DNA of 64,000 nucleotides, taken from assembly GCA_963797015.1 (NCBI GenBank), contig CAWCNV010000011.1:1-64000 (forward strand), written 5' to 3'. The notes under the pieces were generated by a model. That model saw only the letters and a list, made by a program, of their open reading frames with translations. It was not told the origin of the DNA and searched no databases. Shown here piece after piece: positions 10,056-18,151 of this stretch. This DNA comes from JBBPZA01 sp963797015. GTDB lineage: Bacteria; Actinomycetota; Thermoleophilia; Solirubrobacterales; Solirubrobacteraceae. Each line of letters opens with the position of its first letter. Within the stretch, counting starts at the first letter, position 1. Position numbers and translations under genes: made by a program.

Positions 10056-11852
10056 ATGGCGACGAGCGGTGTGGGGACCGACCTGCAGACGATGGCCGAG
10101 CTGGCGACGCTCGGCGCCCAGAAGTTCGGCGACCGGCCGGCCCAGCGCTTCAAGGTGGGCGACGAGTGGAAGGAGCGCTCCTACGCGGAGCTCGCCGACG
10201 AGGCCCGCGCGGTGGCGCTCGGGCTCGTCGCGCTCGGGATCGGCCCCGGCGAACGCGTTTGCATCCTCGCCAACACGCGCCCGGAGTGGACGGTCATCGA
10301 GCTGGCGATCTGGATGGTCGGCGCGACGGTGGTGCCGATCTACCAGACCAACGCCCCGGAGGAGTGCGAGTGGGTGGCCGGCAACTCGGGCGCCGTCGCG
10401 GTGTTCTGCGAGGACGAGGCCCAGCTGGACAAGATCCGCGCGGTACGCGACAAGCTGCCCGACCTGAAGCACCTGATCCTGTTCGAGGGCAGCGCCGACG
10501 ACGCGATCTCGCTCGACGAGGAGCGCGAGCGCGGTCGCGACGCCGACCCGTCCGAGCTCGAGAGCCGCGCCGCCGGGGTCAAGCCCGACGACGCGATGCT
10601 GTTCATCTACACGTCGGGCACGACCGGTCCGCCCAAGGGCTGTGTGCTCATGCACTCGAACGCGCGCTTCCTGCTGGACGCGCTCGTCGAGCTCGAGATC
10701 ACCACCGAGGGCGACCTCGTCTACCTCTACCTGCCGCTGGCGCACGTCTTCGCGCAGCTGATCGAGATCGGCGCGCTGTACCTGGGCGGCACTATCGCCT
10801 ACTTCGGCGGCGACACGCGCCAGATCATTCCCGAGATCCAGCAGTCGCACCCCGACTACGTCCCGTCGGTGCCGCGCATCTTCGAGAAGCTCTACGGCCT
10901 GGCCACGGCGCAGCTCGCGAAGGCGTCGCCCGAGCAGCAGAAGCAGTTCAAGCAGGCGATCGAGCTCGGCGTCAAGGTCCGCGACCTCGAGAACCACGGA
11001 AAGCCGATCCCCGAGGAGCTGCGCAAGCCGTTCGAGCAGGCCGACGAGGCGATCTTCAAGGGCGTGCGCGCGCTGTTCGGCGGGCGCATGCGCGAGGCGA
11101 CGACCGGCGCGGCGCCGATCGCCAAGGAGATCCTCGAGTTCTTCTACGCCGCGGGCTGCCCGGTGCTCGAGGGTTACGGCATGACCGAGACGATGGGCGT
11201 CATGACCACCTCTACGCGCGAGAACCACAAGTTCGGCACCGTCGGCCGCCCGATGCCCGGCGTCGAGGTCAAGATCGCCGAGGACGGCGAGATCCTCACC
11301 CGGGGCGGCCAGGTGTTCAAGGGCTACTGGCGCAACGAGGACGCCACGAAGGAGCTGATCGACGATGAGGGCTGGCTGCACAGCGGCGACCTCGGCCAGC
11401 TCGACGAGGACAACTATCTCCACATCACCGGCCGCAAGAAGGACATCATCATCACCGCCGGCGGCAAGAACCTCGCCCCGGCCAACCTCGAGAACGACCT
11501 CAAGCAGTCGCGCTGGATCTCGCAGGCCGTGATGTACGGCGACCGGCGGCCGTTCCCCGTGGCGATCGTGACGCTCGACCACGAGGAGATCGGACCCTGG
11601 GCCAAGGAGCAGGGCCTGGGCGACGACCCGTCGGCGCTCGCCGAGGAGCCCAAGGTCAACGAGCTCATCCAGACCGTGCTCGACGACGTCAACGCCAAGT
11701 ACGCGCAGGTCGAGCAGATCAAGAAGTTCAAGATCCTCGATCACGACCTGTCGCTCGAGGCCGGCGAGCTGACCCCGACGATGAAGGTCAAGCGGAACGT
11801 GGTCTACGAGCGCTACGACGACGTGTTCGAGGAGCTGTACGCGAAGAAGTAG
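10056..11852 (+). CDS. long-chain fatty-acid--CoA ligase (AMP-forming)
   Basis: Activates fatty acids to acyl-CoA through an acyl-adenylate. In 598 residues it shows the AMP-binding P-loop YTSGTTGPPKG (185-195), the A5-type EGYGMTETMG, the WLHSGDLG block and ITGRKKDIIITAGGKN, which typify bacterial FadD15/FAA1-like enzymes. ATG 10056 follows AAGGGAG. The 70-base gap to the divergent GMC oxidase operon must hold both promoters. It probably takes the fatty acids produced by the alcohol oxidase/aldehyde dehydrogenase pair. Confidence 0.92.
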   Translation: MATSGVGTDLQTMAELATLGAQKFGDRPAQRFKVGDEWKERSYAELADEARAVALGLVALGIGPGERVCILANTRPEWTVIELAIWMVGATVVPIYQTNAPEECEWVAGNSGAVAVFCEDEAQLDKIRAVRDKLPDLKHLILFEGSADDAISLDEERERGRDADPSELESRAAGVKPDDAMLFIYTSGTTGPPKGCVLMHSNARFLLDALVELEITTEGDLVYLYLPLAHVFAQLIEIGALYLGGTIAYFGGDTRQIIPEIQQSHPDYVPSVPRIFEKLYGLATAQLAKASPEQQKQFKQAIELGVKVRDLENHGKPIPEELRKPFEQADEAIFKGVRALFGGRMREATTGAAPIAKEILEFFYAAGCPVLEGYGMTETMGVMTTSTRENHKFGTVGRPMPGVEVKIAEDGEILTRGGQVFKGYWRNEDATKELIDDEGWLHSGDLGQLDEDNYLHITGRKKDIIITAGGKNLAPANLENDLKQSRWISQAVMYGDRRPFPVAIVTLDHEEIGPWAKEQGLGDDPSALAEEPKVNELIQTVLDDVNAKYAQVEQIKKFKILDHDLSLEAGELTPTMKVKRNVVYERYDDVFEELYAKK

Positions 11853-11861
11853 GGGGCGCGC

Positions 11862-11882
11862 GTCACGCCATTACGGTGTGAC
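11862..11882. terminator. hairpin between convergent genes
   Basis: GTCACGCC and GGTGTGAC pair around the loop ATTAC with one G-T wobble. The stem lies exactly between the convergent ligase stop (11852) and the last codons of the Rieske gene. No U-tract follows on either strand, as is common in very GC-rich genomes, so its terminator role is an inference. Confidence 0.4.
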
Positions 11883-12938
11883 GTCAGCCCCGGCGGCCGC
11901 GGTGAGGGCCGGCCGCACAGCCGCGCGGCCCGCCTCCTCGGCGACCATCGCCTGGGCGACACGTCGGGCACGCAGCGCGGCGCGGTCGGCTTTGACGTTG
12001 ATGTCGCGCCGCGGCTCGACGTCTTCGCCCAAGCGACGCTGGACGGCTTCCAGCACGGCCGCGTCGCGCATCGCCATCTCGCCGAACATCGTACGGAGGT
12101 GTTCCGCGACCACGGCACGATCGGTCGCGTAGTTGCGCGCGATCTGAACGAAGACGTGGGTCGCCGCCGGACTCTCGGGCGTGAACCCTTGAACCCTGAT
12201 GTGCTCGTGCGAGCGGGCGCCGTCGGCGTCGATGGCGTATCCCTGCACGTGCATGGCGGGTGAGACGAACCGGCCGTGCTCACGGCGAAGGCACTCGGTC
12301 TCGCGGGGCAGGCCGGTCGCCTCGGCCTCCCAGTCCGCCAGCCGCGCACGCGGGATGTCGCGGGAGTAGGAGACGGACATCTCGGAGATCTCCACCTCGT
12401 CCAGGGGCGGCAGCTTCTCGAGGCCCGGCGGGACTGCATCCGGATGCATGGCAAAGACGTGCGTGAGGTCGAGATAGTGCTCGTGCAGCAGCATGTAGTT
12501 GGCCTCGACGTTCATCCTGGCGCTCGTGCTCGCCCACTCAGGATCCGCGAGCCACGGAGTCCGCGGCGGCGGGCGCAGGCCGGCCGCTCCCGGCTCGCCG
12601 AGCCAGATCCAGACGAACGGGGACTCCTCCTGCACGGGGAAGGTGCGCACGCACGCGCCCCGCGGGACGTTCTCCTGCGAGGGCACCTCGACGCAGCAGC
12701 CGTCGGGATCGTAGGTGAACCCGTGATAGCCGCAGACCAGTCGATCGCCTTCGAGCCGGCCGGCCGAGAGCGGATAGGCGCGATGGACGCAGCGGTCCTC
12801 CATCGCCACGACGTCACCCGAGCTACGGCGGTAGAGCACGACGGGCGTACCGAGTAGCCGGCGCCCGATCAGCCCGTCGGCGAGCTCGTCGCTGGTGGCG
12901 GCCACGTACCAGCAGTTGAAGGGATAGTTGGGCCTCAT
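11871..12938 (-). CDS. Rieske non-heme iron oxygenase, VanA-like
   Basis: Terminal oxygenase component of a ring-hydroxylating or O-demethylating system. The Rieske [2Fe-2S] ligands are Cys50-x-His52 and Cys69-x2-His72 (CVHRAYP, CGYHGF). The mononuclear iron site is LHEHYLDLTHVFAMH, with His160 and His165 the likely ligands. At 355 residues it matches vanillate O-demethylase/phthalate oxygenase-type alpha-only enzymes rather than large alpha-beta dioxygenases. ATG 12938 overlaps the reductase stop as ATGA. It lies in a three-gene operon after a P450 and a PFOR-type reductase. Substrate unknown. Confidence 0.9.
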   Translation of the reverse strand: MRPNYPFNCWYVAATSDELADGLIGRRLLGTPVVLYRRSSGDVVAMEDRCVHRAYPLSAGRLEGDRLVCGYHGFTYDPDGCCVEVPSQENVPRGACVRTFPVQEESPFVWIWLGEPGAAGLRPPPRTPWLADPEWASTSARMNVEANYMLLHEHYLDLTHVFAMHPDAVPPGLEKLPPLDEVEISEMSVSYSRDIPRARLADWEAEATGLPRETECLRREHGRFVSPAMHVQGYAIDADGARSHEHIRVQGFTPESPAATHVFVQIARNYATDRAVVAEHLRTMFGEMAMRDAAVLEAVQRRLGEDVEPRRDINVKADRAALRARRVAQAMVAEEAGRAAVRPALTAAAGADVTP

Positions 12939-13927
12939 AGGTCGAGCACCAGCCTTTCCGAGCGCGAGCGCGAGACGCAGGTCATGATCAGGTCGCCGCG
13001 TTCGCGCTCTGCCTCCGACAGCACGGAGTCGCGATGGTCGGGCTCGCCCTCGATCACGTCGCATTCGCATGTGCCGCAGACGCCCTCCATGCACGAGCCG
13101 AGCACGTCGACGCCGGCTTCCTCGACCACCTCGTAGATCGATCGCTCGGCGGGAACGGTCACGGTGACGCCCGATCGTTGGCACTCCACCTCGAATGCGG
13201 CGAGCGCGTCGGGCGCCGGCTCGTCGACCGGCTTCGCGGAGAATCGCTCGACGTGCAGGCTGTCCTGCGGCCAGGGCCGGCACGCGTCCTCGACCGCGGA
13301 GAGCAGCCCTTCGGGCCCGCAGCAGTAGACCAGCGTGGCGTCAAGCGGCTCCGCCAGAACCGAACCGAGGTCGAGCATGCCCTGCTCGTCCTGCGGGCAG
13401 ACGCTGACGCGCTCGCCGTGGCCTTCCAGCTCGTCGAGGAACCCCATCGAAGACCGCTCCCTGCCGCCGTACAGCAGCTGCCACTCGGCGCCGCGTGCTT
13501 CCGCGGCTTCGATCATCGTGAGGATCGGGGTGATGCCGATCCCGCCGGCGATGAACTGGTAGCGCGGGGAGCTGACCAAAGGGAAGTGGTTGCGCGGGCC
13601 GCGCACGCGCACCGTGGAGCTCTCGCGAAGCTCCTCGTGGACGAACCGCGAGCCACCGCGGCTCTGCGGGTCGAGCAGCACGCCGACCCGCCACTCGCTG
13701 CGGTTAGCGGTGCTGCCGCACAGCGAGTACTGGCGTACGAGCGACGGCGTGAGCAGCAGGTCGATGTGGGCACCCGGGGTCCATTCGGGCAGCTCCGCGC
13801 CATCCGGGTCGGCCAGCGTCAGCACGACGACGCCGTCGGCGACCAGCTCGTAACCGACGACCGCGAGATCGACCTCGATCTCGCGATAGGCGGATCTCCC
13901 GCCCGTTGCCGGTTCCGTCGCGGTCAT
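12935..13927 (-). CDS. phthalate-dioxygenase-type reductase (FMN, NADH, [2Fe-2S])
   Basis: Electron-transfer protein of 330 residues, domains in order: flavin-binding barrel with RQYSL (65-69), nucleotide domain with GGIGITP (128-134) and YCCGPEG, and a C-terminal plant-type ferredoxin with Cys279, Cys284, Cys287 and Cys317. This is the VanB/PFOR order. It takes electrons from NAD(P)H and feeds an oxygenase. It overlaps both neighbours by ATGA (P450 upstream, Rieske oxygenase downstream), so it is made in step with two different oxygenases and could serve either or both. Confidence 0.92.
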   Translation of the reverse strand: MTATEPATGGRSAYREIEVDLAVVGYELVADGVVVLTLADPDGAELPEWTPGAHIDLLLTPSLVRQYSLCGSTANRSEWRVGVLLDPQSRGGSRFVHEELRESSTVRVRGPRNHFPLVSSPRYQFIAGGIGITPILTMIEAAEARGAEWQLLYGGRERSSMGFLDELEGHGERVSVCPQDEQGMLDLGSVLAEPLDATLVYCCGPEGLLSAVEDACRPWPQDSLHVERFSAKPVDEPAPDALAAFEVECQRSGVTVTVPAERSIYEVVEEAGVDVLGSCMEGVCGTCECDVIEGEPDHRDSVLSEAERERGDLIMTCVSRSRSERLVLDL

Positions 13928-15159
13928 GACGCGCGACGGACCGGGATCGAGTTGTACTGGTTGAGGAACAGCGCTCTTACCCGCGTGGGCTCGCCGTCCA
14001 GCGCGAGGTCCGGGAAGCGCTCGATCGTCTGCTGGATCCAGAGCTTGAGCTCGAGGCGCGCGAGGTTCGCGCCAAGGCAGAAGTGGCGGCCGCGGCCGCC
14101 GAAGGCCTGGTGCTGTTCGAGTCCCTCGCGCTCGATGTCGAACGCGTGCGGATTCGGGAACACGCCCTCGTCGCGGTTGGAAGCCAGGTACCAGAGCAGG
14201 ACCCGGTCGTTCTCCTTGATCGTCTGACCGTGGAGCTCGACGTCGGACGTCGCCCCGCGCCCCATGAACGCGAACGCGGGGAAGCAGCGAAGCCCCTCCT
14301 CCACCGCCGCGTCGATCAGCTCCGGGCGCTCGCGAAGCAGTGCAAGCTGCTCTGGGTTCTGCAGCAGGGCGAGGATCGTCGAGCTGTAGGTCGCGCGCGT
14401 TGAATCGTTGCCCGCGGCCATCAGCAAGACGAAGAACGTGGCGATCTCGATCTCGTTGAGCTTCTCGCCATCGACCTCCGCGTTCATCAAGGCGCTGATG
14501 AGATCGTCGCGGGGCGACTCGCCGCGCTGCGCGATCTGCTCGTTCACGTACTCGATGATCTCGGTGAAGATCGCCTGGGGGTCGTCGAACTGCGCGCGGA
14601 TCGCCGGATCCTCGTGCGCGGTGAACACATTGGTCCAGTGCACGAGCGTTGGGTCGTCTTCTTCCGGCGTGCCGAGCACCGAGCCGATCACGCGCGCCGG
14701 GATCGGGCGTGCCACGTCGGCGACGAGGTCGAAGCGCTCGCGATCGGCCACGCGATCCAGGACTCCGGTGATGATCTGGTTGACGTGATCCTCGTGCTCG
14801 GCGACGCGGTTCGGGGTGAAGGCCTTGGTGACCAGCGCCTTGAGCCGGTCATGACGCGGCGGGTCCATCGAGATCATCTGCATCCGCTGCACGTCCAGCG
14901 GCACCCCGACGTCATCGACGATCTGGATGCCCCGCCGCTCGGAGGAGAACGTCTTGAAGTCGCGGCTCACGGCCCTCACGTCCTCGTGGCGCGTGATCGA
15001 CCAGAAGCCGCCCTCGTCCGGCGCGACGCGCTGGGGACTGAAGTGCACGGGCGCTTCGCGCTGCAACCTGGCGAACACTTCGTACGGGACGCCCGCATCC
15101 CACAGCGCGGGATCGGCCAGGTCGATGCTGCCCAGATCCTGCTCGGTGCTGGTGCTCAT
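13924..15159 (-). CDS. cytochrome P450
   Basis: Soluble bacterial P450 of 411 residues. The heme-thiolate motif FGGRGRHFCLGANLA places Cys361; the I-helix oxygen-activation segment is LMAAGNDSTR, with the helix-K pair EEGLR before it. The general sequence resembles actinobacterial lipid/steroid-tail hydroxylases, but I would not assign a CYP family. It is the first gene of the operon with the PFOR-type reductase and the Rieske oxygenase. CYP116B enzymes carry the same reductase type fused to the P450, so this looks like a split equivalent. Confidence 0.93.
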   Translation of the reverse strand: MSTSTEQDLGSIDLADPALWDAGVPYEVFARLQREAPVHFSPQRVAPDEGGFWSITRHEDVRAVSRDFKTFSSERRGIQIVDDVGVPLDVQRMQMISMDPPRHDRLKALVTKAFTPNRVAEHEDHVNQIITGVLDRVADRERFDLVADVARPIPARVIGSVLGTPEEDDPTLVHWTNVFTAHEDPAIRAQFDDPQAIFTEIIEYVNEQIAQRGESPRDDLISALMNAEVDGEKLNEIEIATFFVLLMAAGNDSTRATYSSTILALLQNPEQLALLRERPELIDAAVEEGLRCFPAFAFMGRGATSDVELHGQTIKENDRVLLWYLASNRDEGVFPNPHAFDIEREGLEQHQAFGGRGRHFCLGANLARLELKLWIQQTIERFPDLALDGEPTRVRALFLNQYNSIPVRRAS

Positions 15160-15246
15160 CTCTGCTCCTCCTCCTCAGCCCGACGTAGGGTCGGCGCTTG
15201 CGAGACCTAATGAAGGTACGTCACGGCGCGCGCGGCCACAAGGCAC

Positions 15247-15296
15247 CGAGCGACAAGCGCGGGCCGGGGGTGAACAACCCCGGCCCGTACCGCTCG
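15247..15296. promoter_or_regulatory. large interrupted inverted repeat between divergent genes
   Basis: CGGGCCGGGG (15260-15269) pairs perfectly with CCCCGGCCCG (15278-15287) around an 8-base loop. An outer pair CGAGCG (15247-15252) and CGCTCG (15291-15296) extends the structure with a bulge. It lies between the divergently read P450 operon and the hydrolase gene. It could be an operator or an RNA hairpin in the leader of the hydrolase gene. Confidence 0.45.
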
Positions 15297-15315
15297 AAGC
15301 GACACAGCGGCGCCC

Positions 15316-16263
15316 ATGGAATCGGGCACATCCGCCGATAAGGTCGGCTCCCGGATGAGCTCTGCCGCAGCCGAGACGCTCCGGATCCGGGCCGGCGCGC
15401 TGACGTTCGCCGCGCTTGCCTGGGGGCCGTCCGACGGTCCGTTGGCGCTATGCCTGCACGGCTATCCGGACACGGCGCGGACGTGGCGCCACCTCGGGCC
15501 TCACCTGGCGGAGCGCGGGTGGCGCGTGGTCGCCCCCTACACGCGCGGCTACTGGCCGACCGACCTCGCTCCGGACGGGATCTACCAGCTCGGGGCGCTG
15601 GCCCGCGACGGCGCGGAGCTTCACGAGGCGCTCGCCGGCGATGAACGTTCCGTCCTGATCGGGCACGACTGGGGCGCGGAAACGTCATACCTGCTGGGCG
15701 CGAGCCGGCCCGAGCTGTTTCGCCGCATCGTGACGATCGCTGTCGCTCCAGCTCCGGTCCTGCTCTCGCCGCTGCGCTCGCCGGCGCGACGCGTGAGGGA
15801 CCTTTCGCTGTTCGCCCGGCAGTTGCGGCTCAGCTGGTACATGTTCTTCCAGCTGCTCCCCGGGATCTCGGAGCGGGCCTTGCCCCGGTTGATTCCAAGG
15901 CTCTGGAGCGACTGGTCACCCGGCTACGACGCGGGCGACGACGTCCCGGAGGTGCTCGAGTCGCTCCAGGGCCCACATGCCACCGCCGCCGTGCGCTACT
16001 ACCGGGCGTTCTTCCTTCCCTGGATGCGCAGTAAGGAGTACGCAGCCGAGCAGTCACACCTGCTGGACATGCCCTCGGTCCCGCTTCTGTACCTCCACGG
16101 CGAGCGCGACGGATGTCAGCTCCCCGCGATCGCGAGCGGCGCCGGTGACTTCCTCCGGCCGCCGAGCCGATTCGAGATGGTGATGGGCGCCGGGCACTTC
16201 CTGCACTTGGAACGACCGGCGGCAGTCAACGACTTGATCACCGCGTTCATCGAGGCCGGATGA
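15316..16263 (+). CDS. alpha/beta hydrolase, epoxide hydrolase-like
   Basis: The fold is shown by the oxyanion HGYP (48-51). The nucleophile elbow is GHDWGA with Asp118, the signature of epoxide hydrolases and haloalkane dehalogenases rather than Ser esterases. The charge relay is probably the Asp in GERDG with His294 in GAGHFLHLERP. ATG 15316 gives 315 residues; ATG 15355 (MSSAAAETLRI) is an equally plausible start and neither has a strong Shine-Dalgarno sequence. Divergence from the P450/Rieske operon suggests it may open epoxides formed by the P450, an inference from context. Confidence 0.82.
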   Translation: MESGTSADKVGSRMSSAAAETLRIRAGALTFAALAWGPSDGPLALCLHGYPDTARTWRHLGPHLAERGWRVVAPYTRGYWPTDLAPDGIYQLGALARDGAELHEALAGDERSVLIGHDWGAETSYLLGASRPELFRRIVTIAVAPAPVLLSPLRSPARRVRDLSLFARQLRLSWYMFFQLLPGISERALPRLIPRLWSDWSPGYDAGDDVPEVLESLQGPHATAAVRYYRAFFLPWMRSKEYAAEQSHLLDMPSVPLLYLHGERDGCQLPAIASGAGDFLRPPSRFEMVMGAGHFLHLERPAAVNDLITAFIEAG

Positions 16264-16278
16264 CCTGTCCTGCACCCC

Positions 16279-17223
16279 TCACCCTGCCAGCCAGCGCGCC
16301 GGGTTCGCGACGAGCATCGTGTCGATCTGGTCGTCGCCGACCCCGCCCTCGCGCAGCGCGGGCAGCACGCCCTCCCACAGGTAGGTGAAGTGCCAGTTGG
16401 GCACCATCGAGCGCAGCTCCTCGGGGTACCAGTCGATCGTCGCGCACGCGTCCTGGGAGAGCATCATGCGCTCGGCGTGGCCGCGCCGGCACAGCTCGAT
16501 CACGGTCGCGTTGCGCTTGTCGTTGGGGAGGATGATGTCGAGGCCGTAGCGGTCCATGCCGATCGACGGTCCGCGGCCCAGCAGCTCCTCGATGTAGCCG
16601 AGGTCGTCGGTGTCGCCGGTGTGGGCGATCTGCACCTTCCCCGGGACTACGCCCTCCTCGTCGAACACGTCCATGATCTCCAGGCCGCGGCGAGTGGCGG
16701 GGTGGGAATGAGCCATGATCGGCCGGCCCGTCCGCTTGCTCGCGCGCGCGCAAGCGCGAAGGACCTTGTCCACGTCCGGCGTGATCCCGGGCTCGTCGAC
16801 CGCGCACTTGAGGAACGCCGCCTTCACATCGGTGCCCTGGATGCCCTGCTCGATGTCGTGGGCGAACGCGTCGGCGAGGTAGTCGACCTCGCGGTTCTGG
16901 AAGTGCTGGGGGAGGAACGTGTAGTGCGAGCCGTAGATGCCGGTGCACATCACGAGCTGGATGCCGGTCTCGTCCACCACGCGGCGCGAGAGCTCGACGC
17001 TGCGGCCGAGGTCCATGCACGCGGGGTCGACGATCGTCTTGACGCCCTTGTCCATCGCGTGGCGCACCTGCTGCACCGCGAGCTCATGCTCGCGCTGCTC
17101 GTCGTAGAGATGCGGGAACTGCGCGCGGACCGCCTCGGACGTCGTGCGCAGGTGCTCGTGCACCAGCGTCAGCTCCAGCGAGCCCGAGTCGACCGGACCG
17201 GTGACCGTCTCGATCTGCGCCAT
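16279..17223 (-). CDS. phosphotriesterase-family metal hydrolase
   Basis: Amidohydrolase-fold protein of 314 residues with all binuclear-metal landmarks of the phosphotriesterase/lactonase group: His22-x-His24 (VHEHL), the bridging Lys139 (AAFLKC), His172 (AHSHP), His201 (AHTGD) and Asp258 (LSQDA). Members hydrolyse lactones or phosphotriesters; natural substrates of this branch are mostly lactones. GGAGGGAG precedes ATG 17223. It follows an SDR on the same strand with a 25-base gap, so one operon is likely. Confidence 0.87.
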   Translation of the reverse strand: MAQIETVTGPVDSGSLELTLVHEHLRTTSEAVRAQFPHLYDEQREHELAVQQVRHAMDKGVKTIVDPACMDLGRSVELSRRVVDETGIQLVMCTGIYGSHYTFLPQHFQNREVDYLADAFAHDIEQGIQGTDVKAAFLKCAVDEPGITPDVDKVLRACARASKRTGRPIMAHSHPATRRGLEIMDVFDEEGVVPGKVQIAHTGDTDDLGYIEELLGRGPSIGMDRYGLDIILPNDKRNATVIELCRRGHAERMMLSQDACATIDWYPEELRSMVPNWHFTYLWEGVLPALREGGVGDDQIDTMLVANPARWLAG

Positions 17224-17248
17224 GCCGTCTCCCTCCTCCTCGAGTGGC

Positions 17249-18097
17249 CTACTGCTCGATCTTGCCCGCCTCGGCGTTGCGGATCACCGTCGCCAGCTTT
17301 CGGTTGCGCATCAGGACCGCGTCCATCGCCGGCTGCAAGGCGCCGCGGATCCGGATCATCGGCATCACCCACGCCGGGGCGCCCACGCGCGCCGAGCGCC
17401 GCTCGATGCCGGCAAGCACGACCTCCGCCGCGCGCTCGACCGTGATCGGCTTCGTCACCCACGAAGGCAGCGCGGCACGCGCCTGGTGGGCCACCTCCTG
17501 GCTGAAGACCTCGCGCGCGAGGTCGGTCTCGATGAAGCCGAGGTAGGCAACGCCTGCGGTCGCGCCGTGGTAGGCGAGCTCGACCCGCAGCGCGCGCGTC
17601 AGCTGCTCGATCCCCGCCTTGCTCGCGGCGTACGACGCGCTCAGCACGCCGTTGAAGAATGCGTAGATCGAGGCCACGACGAGCAGGTGGCCGCGGCGCT
17701 GGACCACGAACGGGAGCGTGGCCCGCATGGTGCGCCACTGGCCCAGCAGGTCGACGTCGACCGTGTGCTCGAAGGCGGTGGGGTCGATGCTGAGGATCGT
17801 GTCCGACGGCGGCGCGATCCCGGCGTTGGCCACGACCACGTCGATGCCGCCGAAGCGCTCCGCAGTCCCGTCGGCGGCGCTCTGCAATGCGGCGAGATCG
17901 GTGACGTCGGCCTCGAACGCGCCGGTGCGGTCGCCCAGCGTGCTGGCGAGCTCTTCCACCGTCTCCAGCCGCCGGCCCACCAGGCTGACGTTGGCGCCCC
18001 TCGCGTGGGCCTGGCGCGCGACCTCGGCGCCGAGCCCGCGTGCCGCGCCGGTGACGAACACGACGCGGCCGTCGAGGTCGAGCGGTGAGCGCGGCAC
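17249..18097 (-). CDS. SDR family oxidoreductase
   Basis: A 282-residue short-chain dehydrogenase. TGAARGLG is at 16-23, NAG at 91-93, Ser143, and the active pair Tyr156/Lys160 (SYAASK). The tail after about 230 (RGALQPAMDAVLMRNRKLATVIR) is longer than in classical members, as in mycobacterial-type lipid-related SDRs. GTG 18097 is preceded by AGGAG at good spacing. First gene of the two-gene unit with the phosphotriesterase-like protein. Confidence 0.85.
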   Translation of the reverse strand: MPRSPLDLDGRVVFVTGAARGLGAEVARQAHARGANVSLVGRRLETVEELASTLGDRTGAFEADVTDLAALQSAADGTAERFGGIDVVVANAGIAPPSDTILSIDPTAFEHTVDVDLLGQWRTMRATLPFVVQRRGHLLVVASIYAFFNGVLSASYAASKAGIEQLTRALRVELAYHGATAGVAYLGFIETDLAREVFSQEVAHQARAALPSWVTKPITVERAAEVVLAGIERRSARVGAPAWVMPMIRIRGALQPAMDAVLMRNRKLATVIRNAEAGKIEQ

Positions 18098-18151
18098 GCG
18101 CGAATACTCCTATATCGTCACGGCACCGGTCAGAACGGAGGAGGCAGAGAC

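Noticed and set aside
10029..11744. Long minus-strand frame (571 codons) opposite the acyl-CoA ligase
   Set aside because: Arg/Leu/Val-rich composition without motifs; it is the antisense shadow of a well-identified ligase gene in GC-rich DNA. The same applies to the frames opposite 18152-19696, 22029-24587 and 36251-38921.
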